A program made the translations under genes and the position numbers. Shown piece after piece: positions 1 through 7,576 of a stretch of 40,762 bases of DNA (position 1 is its first letter; every line of letters begins with the position of its first letter). A model generated the notes under the pieces. That model made no database searches and was not told the DNA's origin. It was given only the letters and a program-made list of their open reading frames with translations. The DNA is from JBFWYO01 sp050186335 (GTDB lineage Bacteria; Pseudomonadota; Alphaproteobacteria; Bin65), in contig JBFWYO010000043.1 of NCBI GenBank assembly GCA_050186335.1, positions 1-40,762 on the forward strand, written 5' to 3'.

Positions 1-112
1 TGTCGAACGACTGGTTACGGTTCGGCCGCTGATGCCGGTTGTGGTGTTGGTTGTGGCTTTGGCCGCCGTGATGCGGGTTGTTGTTGCGGCCGCGACGATG
101 TCTCGGATTCAT
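1..112 (-). CDS. DUF4167 domain protein, N-terminal fragment
   Basis: This gene runs off the left edge of the window. Reading the minus strand from ATG at 112 gives 37 codons that begin MNPRHRRGRNNN, continue rich in Asn, His, Gln and Arg, and end NRNQSFDS. Alphaproteobacterial DUF4167 proteins start with a basic, Asn-rich, low-complexity segment followed by a conserved SFDSNGP-type motif, and the edge falls just where that motif begins. In related genomes DUF4167 lies directly downstream of prmC, as here. An in-frame GTG at 124 is an alternative start; neither has a strong ribosome binding site. The family's function is unknown; a nucleic-acid-binding role is often guessed from the basic N-terminus. 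The frame differs from that of the longer overlapping open frame at 15-236. Confidence 0.72.
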   Translation of the reverse strand, partial: MNPRHRRGRNNNPHHGGQSHNQHHNRHQRPNRNQSFD

Positions 113-523
113 CGGCTTGTTCACCAGGTCGTTGTGTCAAAAAACAAAAGTTCATCCCGTCGAGCCCGCGCCTTCGCGCGCTCTTGCCGCTTGGACGAAT
201 GGAACAGGCCAGGGCCGGCTCCGAGGGTCCGCGCATTCACCGCTTCATGTCCAAATCAAAGTCCACGCCGTGACGGTCATCCGGGATCCAGGCCCTAATG
301 TCGGCGATCCTTGGCTCATCGTGAGCCCTACGCCGCGCATCGCGTCATCAAAGACCGGCTATCCAGTCAATCGGCCCTTGGCCTACGCGATGCCCTCTGT
401 GGCGGCCCGCTCGTGCACGCTGCACTAATAAGCTGGGGGCCTTCCATGGGCGAGGCAAACCTTCATAGCAGATCGACCGGCCCGGGGCCATAGCAAAATA
501 GGCCGACGATTCAACGCAGTACC
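113..523. other. Intergenic region between prmC and the DUF4167 gene
   Basis: About 400 nt with no credible gene. Short open frames exist on both strands but their translations look like GC-rich noise and none has a good ribosome binding site. The promoter of the DUF4167 gene (minus strand) probably lies here; on the minus strand a T-rich tract (TTTTGTTTTTTGACA) ends about 13 nt before the GTG at 124, but I could not place a convincing -35/-10 pair. No strong terminator follows prmC. Confidence 0.5.
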
Positions 524-1420
524 TTACCGCGGGCGAAGCACCAGACAGCGGATGCGGTCGCTCAGATCGACCGCTTGCCGGACGACGAGCATACCGGAGC
601 GTTCGAATATGCCGGCCACATCGATTTCCTGGCCGGCGCCGATTTCGACCGCCGCGAAGCCGTTATTCGCCAGCAGCGCCGGAATTCGTTCCGCCAAGGC
701 ACGGTAAGCGTCGAGCCCGTCCGGTCCGCCGTCGAGCGCCGCGCGCGGGTCGAACCGGGCTACCTCCGGCGCCAAACCGTCGATCTCGGCGCGCGGGATA
801 TAGGGCGGATTGGAAACGATGACGTCGAACCGTCCGGCAATTCCATCGGTCCAGTGCGTGGCGACGAAAGCCGCCCGACCGTCCGTGCCCAATATTTTGG
901 CATTGGAGCGCGCGGTTTCAACCGCCGCCGGCAAAATATCGGTGCCGACGCCCGTGGCGTTCGGCAGTTCCGAGAGCAGCGCCAGCAGCAGGCAGCCCGT
1001 GCCGGTGCCTATGTCCAGCAGCCGCAGCGGCGCCGCACGATCGGCAATTTGCGCCAGCACCGCTTCGACGAGCGTTTCGCTGTCGGGGCGGGGGATCAGC
1101 GTCGCCTCGGTCACGGCGAAATTCAGGCTCCAGAACTCGCGCCGGCCGATAATGCGCGCGACCGGCTCATGCGCCAGGCGCCGCGCGATTGCGGTCGCGA
1201 TCGCCGCGTGCTCGGCCTGCGTGAGTTTGCGTTCGGGTCGCAGCAGGATTTCCTGCGGCGGCGCGTCCAGCGCGTGGGCGATCAGAAGCCGTGCATCCAG
1301 TCGCGGCTGTTCGATTCCGGCGCGCTGCAGCGCCTTCGCGGCGGCATCGAATACGGTCGCGAGCGTGCCGGCCGGGCCGTCCGTCGCGGCCGCGCCGCTC
1401 GCAGCGGCCGCGCCGCTCAT
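524..1420 (-). CDS. prmC: Release factor glutamine methyltransferase PrmC
   Basis: PrmC methylates the glutamine of the GGQ motif in peptide-chain release factors using S-adenosylmethionine, which raises termination efficiency. The 298-residue product has the small N-terminal helical domain (about 20-105), the SAM-binding loop DIGTGTG at about 136-142, and the diagnostic NPPY motif at 204-207 that holds the target glutamine amide. The first ~17 residues are Ala-rich and probably disordered. The ATG at 1420 overlaps the prfA stop codon by 4 nt (ATGA), so the methylase is translationally coupled to its substrate RF1. The last gene of the run hisS-hemA-prfA-prmC. Confidence 0.95.
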   Translation of the reverse strand: MSGAAAASGAAATDGPAGTLATVFDAAAKALQRAGIEQPRLDARLLIAHALDAPPQEILLRPERKLTQAEHAAIATAIARRLAHEPVARIIGRREFWSLNFAVTEATLIPRPDSETLVEAVLAQIADRAAPLRLLDIGTGTGCLLLALLSELPNATGVGTDILPAAVETARSNAKILGTDGRAAFVATHWTDGIAGRFDVIVSNPPYIPRAEIDGLAPEVARFDPRAALDGGPDGLDAYRALAERIPALLANNGFAAVEIGAGQEIDVAGIFERSGMLVVRQAVDLSDRIRCLVLRPR

Positions 1421-2490
1421 CGCAATTCGGCCAGCTTGGCGGCCTGGTCGCTGGCAATCAGGGGTTCGATGATTTCGTCCAGCGCCGTGCCGTCGAGCAC
1501 CTGATCGATCTTGTGCAGGGTCACGTTGATGCGATGGTCGGTCACGCGGCCTTGCGGAAAATTATACGTGCGGATGCGCTCCGAGCGGTCGCCCGAGCCG
1601 ACCTGGCTCTTGCGGTTGGCGGCGCGTTCGGCGTCGCGCTGCGCGAGTTCGGCTTCGTAGATGCGCGCGCGCAAGATCTTCATCGCCTTGGCCTTGTTCT
1701 TGTGCTGCGATTTTTCGTCCTGGATCGCAACCACGATGCCGGTCGGCAGGTGGGTGATGCGCACCGCGCTGTCGGTGGTGTTTACCGATTGCCCGCCCGG
1801 CCCGCTGGAGCGGAACACGTCGATACGAAGGTCCTTGTCCTCGATCTTGACGTCGATCTCCTCGGCTTCGGGCAGCACGGCCACGGTCGCGGCCGACGTG
1901 TGCACGCGCCCGCTGCCTTCGGTCACCGGCACGCGCTGTACGCGGTGCACGCCGGATTCGAACTTGAGCCGCGCGAACACGCTGCGGCCGGTGATCGTGG
2001 CGATCGCTTCCTTCAGGCCGCCCAATCCGGTTTCGCTGACCTGAATGACTTCGAATTTCCAGCCGTGCAGGTCGGCGTAGCGCTGATACATGCGGAACAG
2101 CTCGCCGCCGAACAGCGCGGCCTCCTCGCCGCCGGTGCCGGCGCGCACTTCGAGGATCGCGTTCTTGTCGTCGGTCGCATCCTTCGGCAGCAGCTGCAGC
2201 TGGACTTCCATTTCGAGCGCCGGAATGCGCTCCTTGAGGGCGCGGAACTCCTCTTCCGCCATCGCCTTCATTTCCTTGTCGCCGGCCGGATCGGCGATCA
2301 GCTCGGCCAGATCGCGCGCTTCCTTGCGCGCCCGCTCGAGATCTTCGATGCGCTCGACGACCGGCCCGAGATCCGCATATTCCTTGGACATCAGGCCAAA
2401 TTTTTTCGGATCGACGCCGGGCGCCGCGAGCAGATGACTGAGCTCACGGTGGCGTTGCAGAACCTTCTTGAGGCTTTCGTCGATATTCAC
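1417..2490 (-). CDS. prfA: Peptide chain release factor 1
   Basis: RF1 recognises UAA and UAG in the ribosomal A site and triggers release of the finished protein. From the chosen start the product is 357 residues, the family's usual length. The tripeptide PVT at 188-190 lies where RF1 carries its PxT stop-codon reader (RF2 has SPF), and GGQ is at 232-234; Gln234 is the expected target of PrmC, encoded next door. I chose GTG at 2490, giving VNIDESLKKV: it overlaps the hemA stop codon by 4 nt (GTGA), and the frame extension upstream to 2541 encodes only unrelated sequence inside hemA. Confidence 0.95.
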   Translation of the reverse strand: MNIDESLKKVLQRHRELSHLLAAPGVDPKKFGLMSKEYADLGPVVERIEDLERARKEARDLAELIADPAGDKEMKAMAEEEFRALKERIPALEMEVQLQLLPKDATDDKNAILEVRAGTGGEEAALFGGELFRMYQRYADLHGWKFEVIQVSETGLGGLKEAIATITGRSVFARLKFESGVHRVQRVPVTEGSGRVHTSAATVAVLPEAEEIDVKIEDKDLRIDVFRSSGPGGQSVNTTDSAVRITHLPTGIVVAIQDEKSQHKNKAKAMKILRARIYEAELAQRDAERAANRKSQVGSGDRSERIRTYNFPQGRVTDHRINVTLHKIDQVLDGTALDEIIEPLIASDQAAKLAELR

Positions 2491-3770
2491 GGCGTTTTGC
2501 TCTTGTCGCCCGCGCCCAGCCGGAACAGCCGGCGCAGCCAATGCTCGGCCTGCTTGGCTTCGGCCTTATCGGCGGCGGCCAGATCGCGCAAAGCGGTCGA
2601 GGGCCCGTGCAACAATCGGCCGAGCAGCAGGCGAGTCGCTTCGGCGGCATCGGCTTTGGGGGCCGCGCGCAGCACATCCTGGCGCGCCTGTTCGAACTCG
2701 TCGTGCAGGGCGGCGATCGATGGGGCGGCGTCGCGCGCGTCGCGATCGCGCAGATACTTGTCCAGCTCGAGGTCGAGAATATTCCACGCCTTCTCGCCGG
2801 CACTGGTGCGGGCCGCCTGGCCCTGCAGCGCGACCCGCTCGAGATCGCCGAGGTCATATCGAAACGCGTCTTCGATGGCGTCGACGCCACTGTCGATATC
2901 GCCGGGGACCGATGCGTCGAGCAGGAACACCGGCTTGTTGCGGCGCAACTTAAGGGCTGCGCGCATCAAGGCGGGTGTGACGATCAACTGCCGCTGGCCG
3001 GTGGCGGCAATGACGATATCCGCGCGCGCCAATTGCGCGGTCAAATCGGCAAACGGCGCCGAATGGCAATCGAGGTCGCGCGCCAGCGCTTCGGCGCGCG
3101 TCGGCGAGGGCGCGGTCGCGACGATGTCGGCGACGCCTTCGGCCGCGAAGTGGCGCGCCAGCAGCACGCCCATCTCGCCGTCGCCGATCAACAGCAATTT
3201 GCACTCGGCCAGCTCGCCGTGCAGGTCGCGCGCCACGCGCGCAGCGGCGCCGGTCATCGAAACCGGCTGGCGGCCGATGTCGGTTTCGCGGCGCACGCGT
3301 TTCGCGGCGGCGTAGGCCGCCTGCAATGCCGCCTCGAGATCGGGCCCGCTGGTGCCGGCGGTGCGCGCGACCTGGTGCGAAGCCTTGAGCTGGCCGAGCA
3401 CTTCGGTTTCGCCGACCGTCTGGCTGTCGAGCGAGGCCGCGACGGCGAACAGATGCCGCGCCGCGTCCTTGCCGGTCAGCGCGTAGGTGTTGCGGGTCAA
3501 CTCGTCGGGCGCCACACGTGCCGCGCGCGCCAGCGCGGCGCGGATGATCTCGAAGGCGTACTCGACGTCGGCCGCGGCGGCCTGGACTTCGACCCGGTCG
3601 CAGGTTGCCATGACCAGCGCCTGGTCGATGCCGGTCGCGCGCAGCTCGGCCAGGAATGCCGGGGCGGCGGCGGGATCGAGGAACATCTGCTCGCGCAGGC
3701 GCACGGAACCGGTGCGATGGTTGGCACCGACCACGACGAGCTCCGGACGTTTGCGGTTGGGGATGCTCAT
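2487..3770 (-). CDS. hemA: Glutamyl-tRNA reductase (C5 haem pathway), divergent
   Basis: GluTR reduces glutamyl-tRNA(Glu) with NADPH to glutamate-1-semialdehyde, the first committed step of the C5 route to 5-aminolevulinate. The 427-residue product has the N-terminal GANHRT motif (15-20), the active-site cysteine in ATCDR (Cys57), a block SLDSQTVGETEVLGQLKA (113-130) typical of the catalytic domain, the NADPH-binding loop GDGEMG (196-201) and a C-terminal helical dimerisation region. Several usually conserved positions differ: TCDR for TCNR, SLDS for GLDS, and APSPTRA for the NRT..RA segment after the Rossmann loop. The gene lies 7 nt after hisS and overlaps prfA; hemA-prfA-prmC is also the enterobacterial order. 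Identity as a GluTR family member is sure; full activity is inferred. Confidence 0.88.
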   Translation of the reverse strand: MSIPNRKRPELVVVGANHRTGSVRLREQMFLDPAAAPAFLAELRATGIDQALVMATCDRVEVQAAAADVEYAFEIIRAALARAARVAPDELTRNTYALTGKDAARHLFAVAASLDSQTVGETEVLGQLKASHQVARTAGTSGPDLEAALQAAYAAAKRVRRETDIGRQPVSMTGAAARVARDLHGELAECKLLLIGDGEMGVLLARHFAAEGVADIVATAPSPTRAEALARDLDCHSAPFADLTAQLARADIVIAATGQRQLIVTPALMRAALKLRRNKPVFLLDASVPGDIDSGVDAIEDAFRYDLGDLERVALQGQAARTSAGEKAWNILDLELDKYLRDRDARDAAPSIAALHDEFEQARQDVLRAAPKADAAEATRLLLGRLLHGPSTALRDLAAADKAEAKQAEHWLRRLFRLGAGDKSKTP

Positions 3771-3777
3771 GATCCGG

Positions 3778-5022
3778 CTATCGATATTGCGCGAGCGCCT
3801 GCTCGAGCTGGTCGAACGGCACGGCGCGCTGCTCGCCGCTGTCGAGATCGCGCAAGGTTACGGCCTTCTTGGCCAACTCGTCGTCGCCGATGATGATCGC
3901 CGCGCGGGCCTTGAGTTTGTCCGCCCGAGCCATGCGCTTCTTGATGTTGCCGCGATAGCCGAGCTCGATGGTAAAGCCCGCGCGGCGGAAATATTGCGCC
4001 AGCTTCAGCGCCTCGGTCTCGGCCGCGGCCCCCATCGGCACAAGGGCGATCGGCCTCGGCGCGGCGAGCTCGGCGTTCGCCAGCATGGCCAGGCGCTCGA
4101 TCCCGCCGGCCCAGCCGACGCCCGGCGTCGGCGGCCCGCCCATGGTTTCGATCAGCCCGTCGTATCGGCCGCCCGCGATCACCGCACCCTGCGCGCCGAG
4201 CGCGTCGGTCGTGAACTCGAATGCGGTGTGACAATAGTAATCCAGCCCGCGCACCAGGCGCGGATTGAGGTGATAGGCGACCCCGACCGAATCGAGTCCG
4301 CGCTTGACCGCGTCGAAATAGTTCCGCGCGGCTTCGGTCAGATCGCTCTCGAACAGGGGCGCCCCGGCGACGATCTCGCGGTCGGCCGGATCCTTGGAAT
4401 CGAGAATGCGCAGCGGATTGCGGTCGAGCCGGTCGCGGCTGTCGGCCGAGAGTTTGCCGAGATGCGCGCCGAAATACGCGATCAGCCGGTTGCGGTAGGC
4501 CGTTCGGCTCTCGGTGTCGCCCAGCGTATTGAGCTCGAGCCTGGTCTTGCCGAGCACGCCGAGCGATTCCAGAACATGCGCACCCGCGGCGACCACTTCG
4601 ACGTCGCCGAGCGGCTCGGCGACGCCCAAAAGTTCGATACCGATCTGGTGGAACTGGCGCTGGCGTCCCTTCTGCGGGCGTTCGTAGCGGAACATCGGCC
4701 CCGCGTAGAAGAACTTCAGTGGCAGATGCTGCGCCAGGCCGTTGGAAATGAACGCACGCGCCACACCGGCGGTGTTCTCGGGTCGCAGCGTCACCTGCTC
4801 CTCGCCCTTGACGCTGAACGTGTACATTTCCTTGGTGACGATGTCGGAGGTATCGCCCAGCGTGCGCTGAAACACGTCGGTGGATTCGAAAATCGGCGTG
4901 GCGATTTCCTGATAGCCGTAGCGGCCGAGCGTCGTGCGCGCGGTTTCGATGACGTGGCGATGGCGCCGCGCGTCGTCCGGCAATAGATCGTGCGTGCCCC
5001 GGATGGGCTGCAGAGCGGCCAC
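3778..5022 (-). CDS. hisS: Histidyl-tRNA synthetase
   Basis: HisS charges tRNA(His) with histidine. The 414-residue class II synthetase shows the N-terminal PIRGTHDLLP, motif 2 with the arginine loop (LRPENTAG followed by FRYERPQKGR), the histidine-specific LVRGLDYYCHTAFEF segment, GGRYDGL, and a C-terminal anticodon-binding domain. The start is GTG at 5022, preceded by GGGAGAA at good spacing, which gives MAALQPIRGTHD. The gene is 24 nt downstream of ispG and 7 nt upstream of hemA, so it is probably read in one transcript with both. Nothing unusual in length or motifs. Confidence 0.97.
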   Translation of the reverse strand: MAALQPIRGTHDLLPDDARRHRHVIETARTTLGRYGYQEIATPIFESTDVFQRTLGDTSDIVTKEMYTFSVKGEEQVTLRPENTAGVARAFISNGLAQHLPLKFFYAGPMFRYERPQKGRQRQFHQIGIELLGVAEPLGDVEVVAAGAHVLESLGVLGKTRLELNTLGDTESRTAYRNRLIAYFGAHLGKLSADSRDRLDRNPLRILDSKDPADREIVAGAPLFESDLTEAARNYFDAVKRGLDSVGVAYHLNPRLVRGLDYYCHTAFEFTTDALGAQGAVIAGGRYDGLIETMGGPPTPGVGWAGGIERLAMLANAELAAPRPIALVPMGAAAETEALKLAQYFRRAGFTIELGYRGNIKKRMARADKLKARAAIIIGDDELAKKAVTLRDLDSGEQRAVPFDQLEQALAQYR

Positions 5023-5046
5023 GTCGATTCTCCCAATGAATCCGGT

Positions 5047-6189
5047 TTATTCGGCCGCCGCGGCGGCCGGAGCTTTGGCGGCTTCCAGCGCCTTTTTCTC
5101 GGCTTCAAGCTCGGCGGCCTTGGCTTCGACTAGTTTGACCATATGCTCGACGATATCGCCCTCGCGCAGCACATGGTGGCGCTCGCCGTTGATGTAGATC
5201 TGGTGCCCGGAACCGCCGCCGGTCAGGCCGATATCGGTTTCGCGCGCTTCGCCCGGGCCGTTGACCACGCAGCCGATGACCGAAACGCTCATCGGCGTCG
5301 AGATATGCGCCAGCGCCAATTCGAGCCGTTCGACGGTCGGGATGACCTTGAATTCTTGGCGCGCGCAGGACGGGCACGAAATGACGTTCACGCCGCGATG
5401 GCGCAGGCCGAGCGACTTCAGAATGTCGAAGCCGACTTTGACTTCCTCGACCGGTTCGGCAGACAGCGAGACGCGGATCGTGTCGCCGATCCCGGCCCAC
5501 AGCAGCGAACCGATACCGATCGACGACTTGATCGTGCCGCTGCGCAGGCCGCCGGCTTCGGTGACGCCCAAGTGCAGCGGGTAATCGCAGGCCTCGGCCA
5601 GCCCGTGATAGGCGGCCACGGCCAGGAACACGTCCGAGGCTTTGACGCTGATCTTAAAGTTAAAAAAGTCGTGATCCTCGAGGATGCGGATATGGTCGAG
5701 CGCCGATTCGACCATCGCTTCGGGGCACGGCTCGCCGTATTTCTCGAGCAGGTCGCGCTCCAGGCTGCCGGCATTGACGCCGATGCGCATGGAGCAGTTG
5801 TGATCCTTGGCCGCCTTGACCACTTCGCGCACGCGGTCGGCGCTGCCGATGTTGCCCGGGTTGATTCGCAGGCAGGCGGCGCCCGCTTCGGCCGCCTCGA
5901 TGGCGCGCTTATAGTGAAAGTGGATATCGGCGACGATCGGGATCTTGGTCGCGCGCACGATCTCCTTGAGCGCCGCGGTCGATTCTTCGTCCGGGCACGA
6001 GACGCGGACGATGTCGCAGCCGGCTTCCTCGACGCCGCGAATCTGTTCGATCGTCGCCTTGGCGTCCGACGTCAGCGTGTTGGTCATGGTCTGCACGGTG
6101 ATCGGCGAATCGCCGCCGACGGGCACATTACCGATCATGATCTTGCGGCTCTTGCGGCGATGGATTTCGCGATACGGGCGGACGGACAT
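5047..6189 (-). CDS. ispG: 4-hydroxy-3-methylbut-2-enyl diphosphate synthase
   Basis: IspG converts methylerythritol cyclodiphosphate to HMBPP, the penultimate step of the MEP isoprenoid pathway, using a [4Fe-4S] cluster. The 380-residue product has the N-terminal TIM barrel (ITVQTMTNT near 30-38, INPGNIG at 109-115) and the C-terminal cluster domain with Cys272 and Cys275 (SCPSCAR), Cys307 (GCVVNGPGE) and Glu314. The last ~25 residues are an Ala/Glu/Lys-rich tail beyond the conserved fold. ATG at 6189 follows a GAGG element. The upstream gap (6190-6326) separates it from the RodZ-like gene. dxs and ispA of the same overall pathway are 11-14 kb away in this window. Confidence 0.97.
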   Translation of the reverse strand: MSVRPYREIHRRKSRKIMIGNVPVGGDSPITVQTMTNTLTSDAKATIEQIRGVEEAGCDIVRVSCPDEESTAALKEIVRATKIPIVADIHFHYKRAIEAAEAGAACLRINPGNIGSADRVREVVKAAKDHNCSMRIGVNAGSLERDLLEKYGEPCPEAMVESALDHIRILEDHDFFNFKISVKASDVFLAVAAYHGLAEACDYPLHLGVTEAGGLRSGTIKSSIGIGSLLWAGIGDTIRVSLSAEPVEEVKVGFDILKSLGLRHRGVNVISCPSCARQEFKVIPTVERLELALAHISTPMSVSVIGCVVNGPGEARETDIGLTGGGSGHQIYINGERHHVLREGDIVEHMVKLVEAKAAELEAEKKALEAAKAPAAAAAE

Positions 6190-6326
6190 GAAGCCTCGCG
6201 GGCCAGGGTGACGCGGGCGGAAACCCGCTCAGGCGCACCCGCGGGCGGGCGCGCCAAAGGATATCGGTGTCGCCGGTAACATAATTGCGCGAAGGGGCCG
6301 TGACAAGGCAACCAGCGCCTTGAAAC

Positions 6327-7301
6327 TCAAGGTCTTTTGGCCAGTTCGTCGGGATTAAGCGGAAGTCCGGCTATCGGATAGCCGGACGGACCGAGCGATT
6401 TCAATGTCCGCCCGTCCACGACGATATCCAGGCCGCCGACATTGCCGATCACCGCGGTCATGCCGGGCTTGTAGTCGATCGGCAGCGTTGCACCGCGCGT
6501 CAGGACGGTTTCCAGCATCACCGCGCCGCTGCGGTCCACCAGGCGCAGCCAGCAATCGGCCTTGGCCTTGAACACGACGCGCGGCCCGACCGGCACCGCG
6601 GCCGGCGGCGTTACGGTTGCTTGTTGGGTTGCGGGCGGCTGCTGGACATCGGCGGGGTGCGCCAGCTGGCGGCCGATCGCGCTGTCGGAAAACGCCGTCG
6701 GACCCTTGGGCGCGGGCGGCTTGGCGGCCGACGCGCCCAGTGTTTCGCTGTCGGCCTGCTGCGTGCCGGGCCCGGTCGGATCGCCCGTCGCCGCGGTGGT
6801 CGTTTTCGTCGGCGTGGTTTCGACGACGGGCGGTGGCGCGACAACCAACGCGGGGTTCTGATCGCGCCACAAATAGTGCCAGGCGGCATAAGCGCAGGCG
6901 GCCATGACCAGCGCGACGACGGCCAGGGCGCCGCCGGGTAGCCGGCCTTCGCGCACCGGGGCCAGGAACACCAAATCGGCCTTGCTGTTGACCCCGGCGA
7001 CTTCGGCCCGGTACTGGGCGACCAGTGCCGCCGGATCCAGCTTCAGGTAATACGCATAAGCACGTAGGAAGCCGATCGCATACGGCGTGCCCGGCAAATC
7101 GCTGTACCGGCTCTTTTCCAGGGCGACCAGAAAATCTTCCCGTATTTTCAGATCGGTAGCGGCGCGGCCGACGTCGACCCCAAGGGCCTCGCGCGCGCGC
7201 CTGAGGCGCGCACCCACATCTGTCTCGCGCATCGGCAGAGGCTCCAGAACGGCCTCCGCGATGCCCGCGCTCAACATGATATCCTTGTTTCGTTCCGTCA
7301 T
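6327..7301 (-). CDS. RodZ-like protein: HTH domain, one membrane helix, DUF4115
   Basis: RodZ proteins link the MreB cytoskeleton to the inner membrane and help set cell shape. The 324-residue product has a cytoplasmic Cro/C1-type HTH domain (about 27-96, with GARLRRAREALG and PGTPYAIGFLRAYA), a single membrane segment at about 123-146, a Pro/Thr/Ala-rich periplasmic linker, and a C-terminal beta domain of the DUF4115 type (DCWLRLVDRSG, PGMTAVIGNVGGLDIVVDG). I chose ATG at 7301, which has GAG about 8 nt upstream; an in-frame GTG at 7310 is possible. It sits between ptsP and ispG, a frequent place for this family in proteobacteria (next to ispG). The family call is firm; the role in shape is inferred. 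Confidence 0.87.
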   Translation of the reverse strand: MTERNKDIMLSAGIAEAVLEPLPMRETDVGARLRRAREALGVDVGRAATDLKIREDFLVALEKSRYSDLPGTPYAIGFLRAYAYYLKLDPAALVAQYRAEVAGVNSKADLVFLAPVREGRLPGGALAVVALVMAACAYAAWHYLWRDQNPALVVAPPPVVETTPTKTTTAATGDPTGPGTQQADSETLGASAAKPPAPKGPTAFSDSAIGRQLAHPADVQQPPATQQATVTPPAAVPVGPRVVFKAKADCWLRLVDRSGAVMLETVLTRGATLPIDYKPGMTAVIGNVGGLDIVVDGRTLKSLGPSGYPIAGLPLNPDELAKRP

Positions 7302-7406
7302 CGTTCTCACTCGCCGGCCACGCGTCGTGGCTTGCCCTGCTACCCCGGCGGCGACCTTGCCGCGTGCCGATCAACTGCGCGGTGCGGCGTCAGGCGCGCA
7401 TCCGGC

Positions 7407-7435
7407 GGTTAACCCCTCCGGCACGGAAAGGTCAA
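7407..7435 (-). promoter_or_regulatory. Possible promoter for the RodZ-like gene
   Basis: On the minus strand TTGACC (7435-7430) is followed after 17 nt by TTAACC (7412-7407). The -35 is good but the -10 is poor. The implied leader to ATG at 7301 is about 100 nt. Weak. Confidence 0.22.
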
Positions 7436-7543
7436 TTTCTAACGGTTAGGGATTGCGAAATGATGACGATCGCGCCGGTTCGTGGAAATCAGCATTTCCC
7501 CGACCTTTTATGTCCCCGCCGTAGTGCGACTCTTAGCAGCCTC

Positions 7544-7564
7544 GGCGCATTCCTGCAATGCGCC
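7544..7564. repeat. Perfect 8-bp inverted repeat just after ptsP
   Basis: GGCGCATT, a 5-nt loop CCTGC, then AATGCGCC. It lies 12 nt downstream of the ptsP stop codon on the minus strand and would form a stable hairpin at the end of that mRNA. No U-tract follows on either strand, so it is not a textbook intrinsic terminator; it may end transcription weakly or protect the 3' end. Confidence 0.5.
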
Positions 7565-7576
7565 AAAGACAGATCA

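Noticed and set aside
1291..3315. 674-codon open frame on the plus strand across prfA and hemA
   Set aside because: It is antisense to two certain genes and its translation is Arg/Ala/Gly-rich with no motif. Long antisense frames are expected at this GC content.
6303..6321. CAAGGC...GCCTTG hairpin as terminator of the RodZ-like gene
   Set aside because: The stem is only 6 bp and on the minus strand it is followed by TCACGG, without a U-tract.
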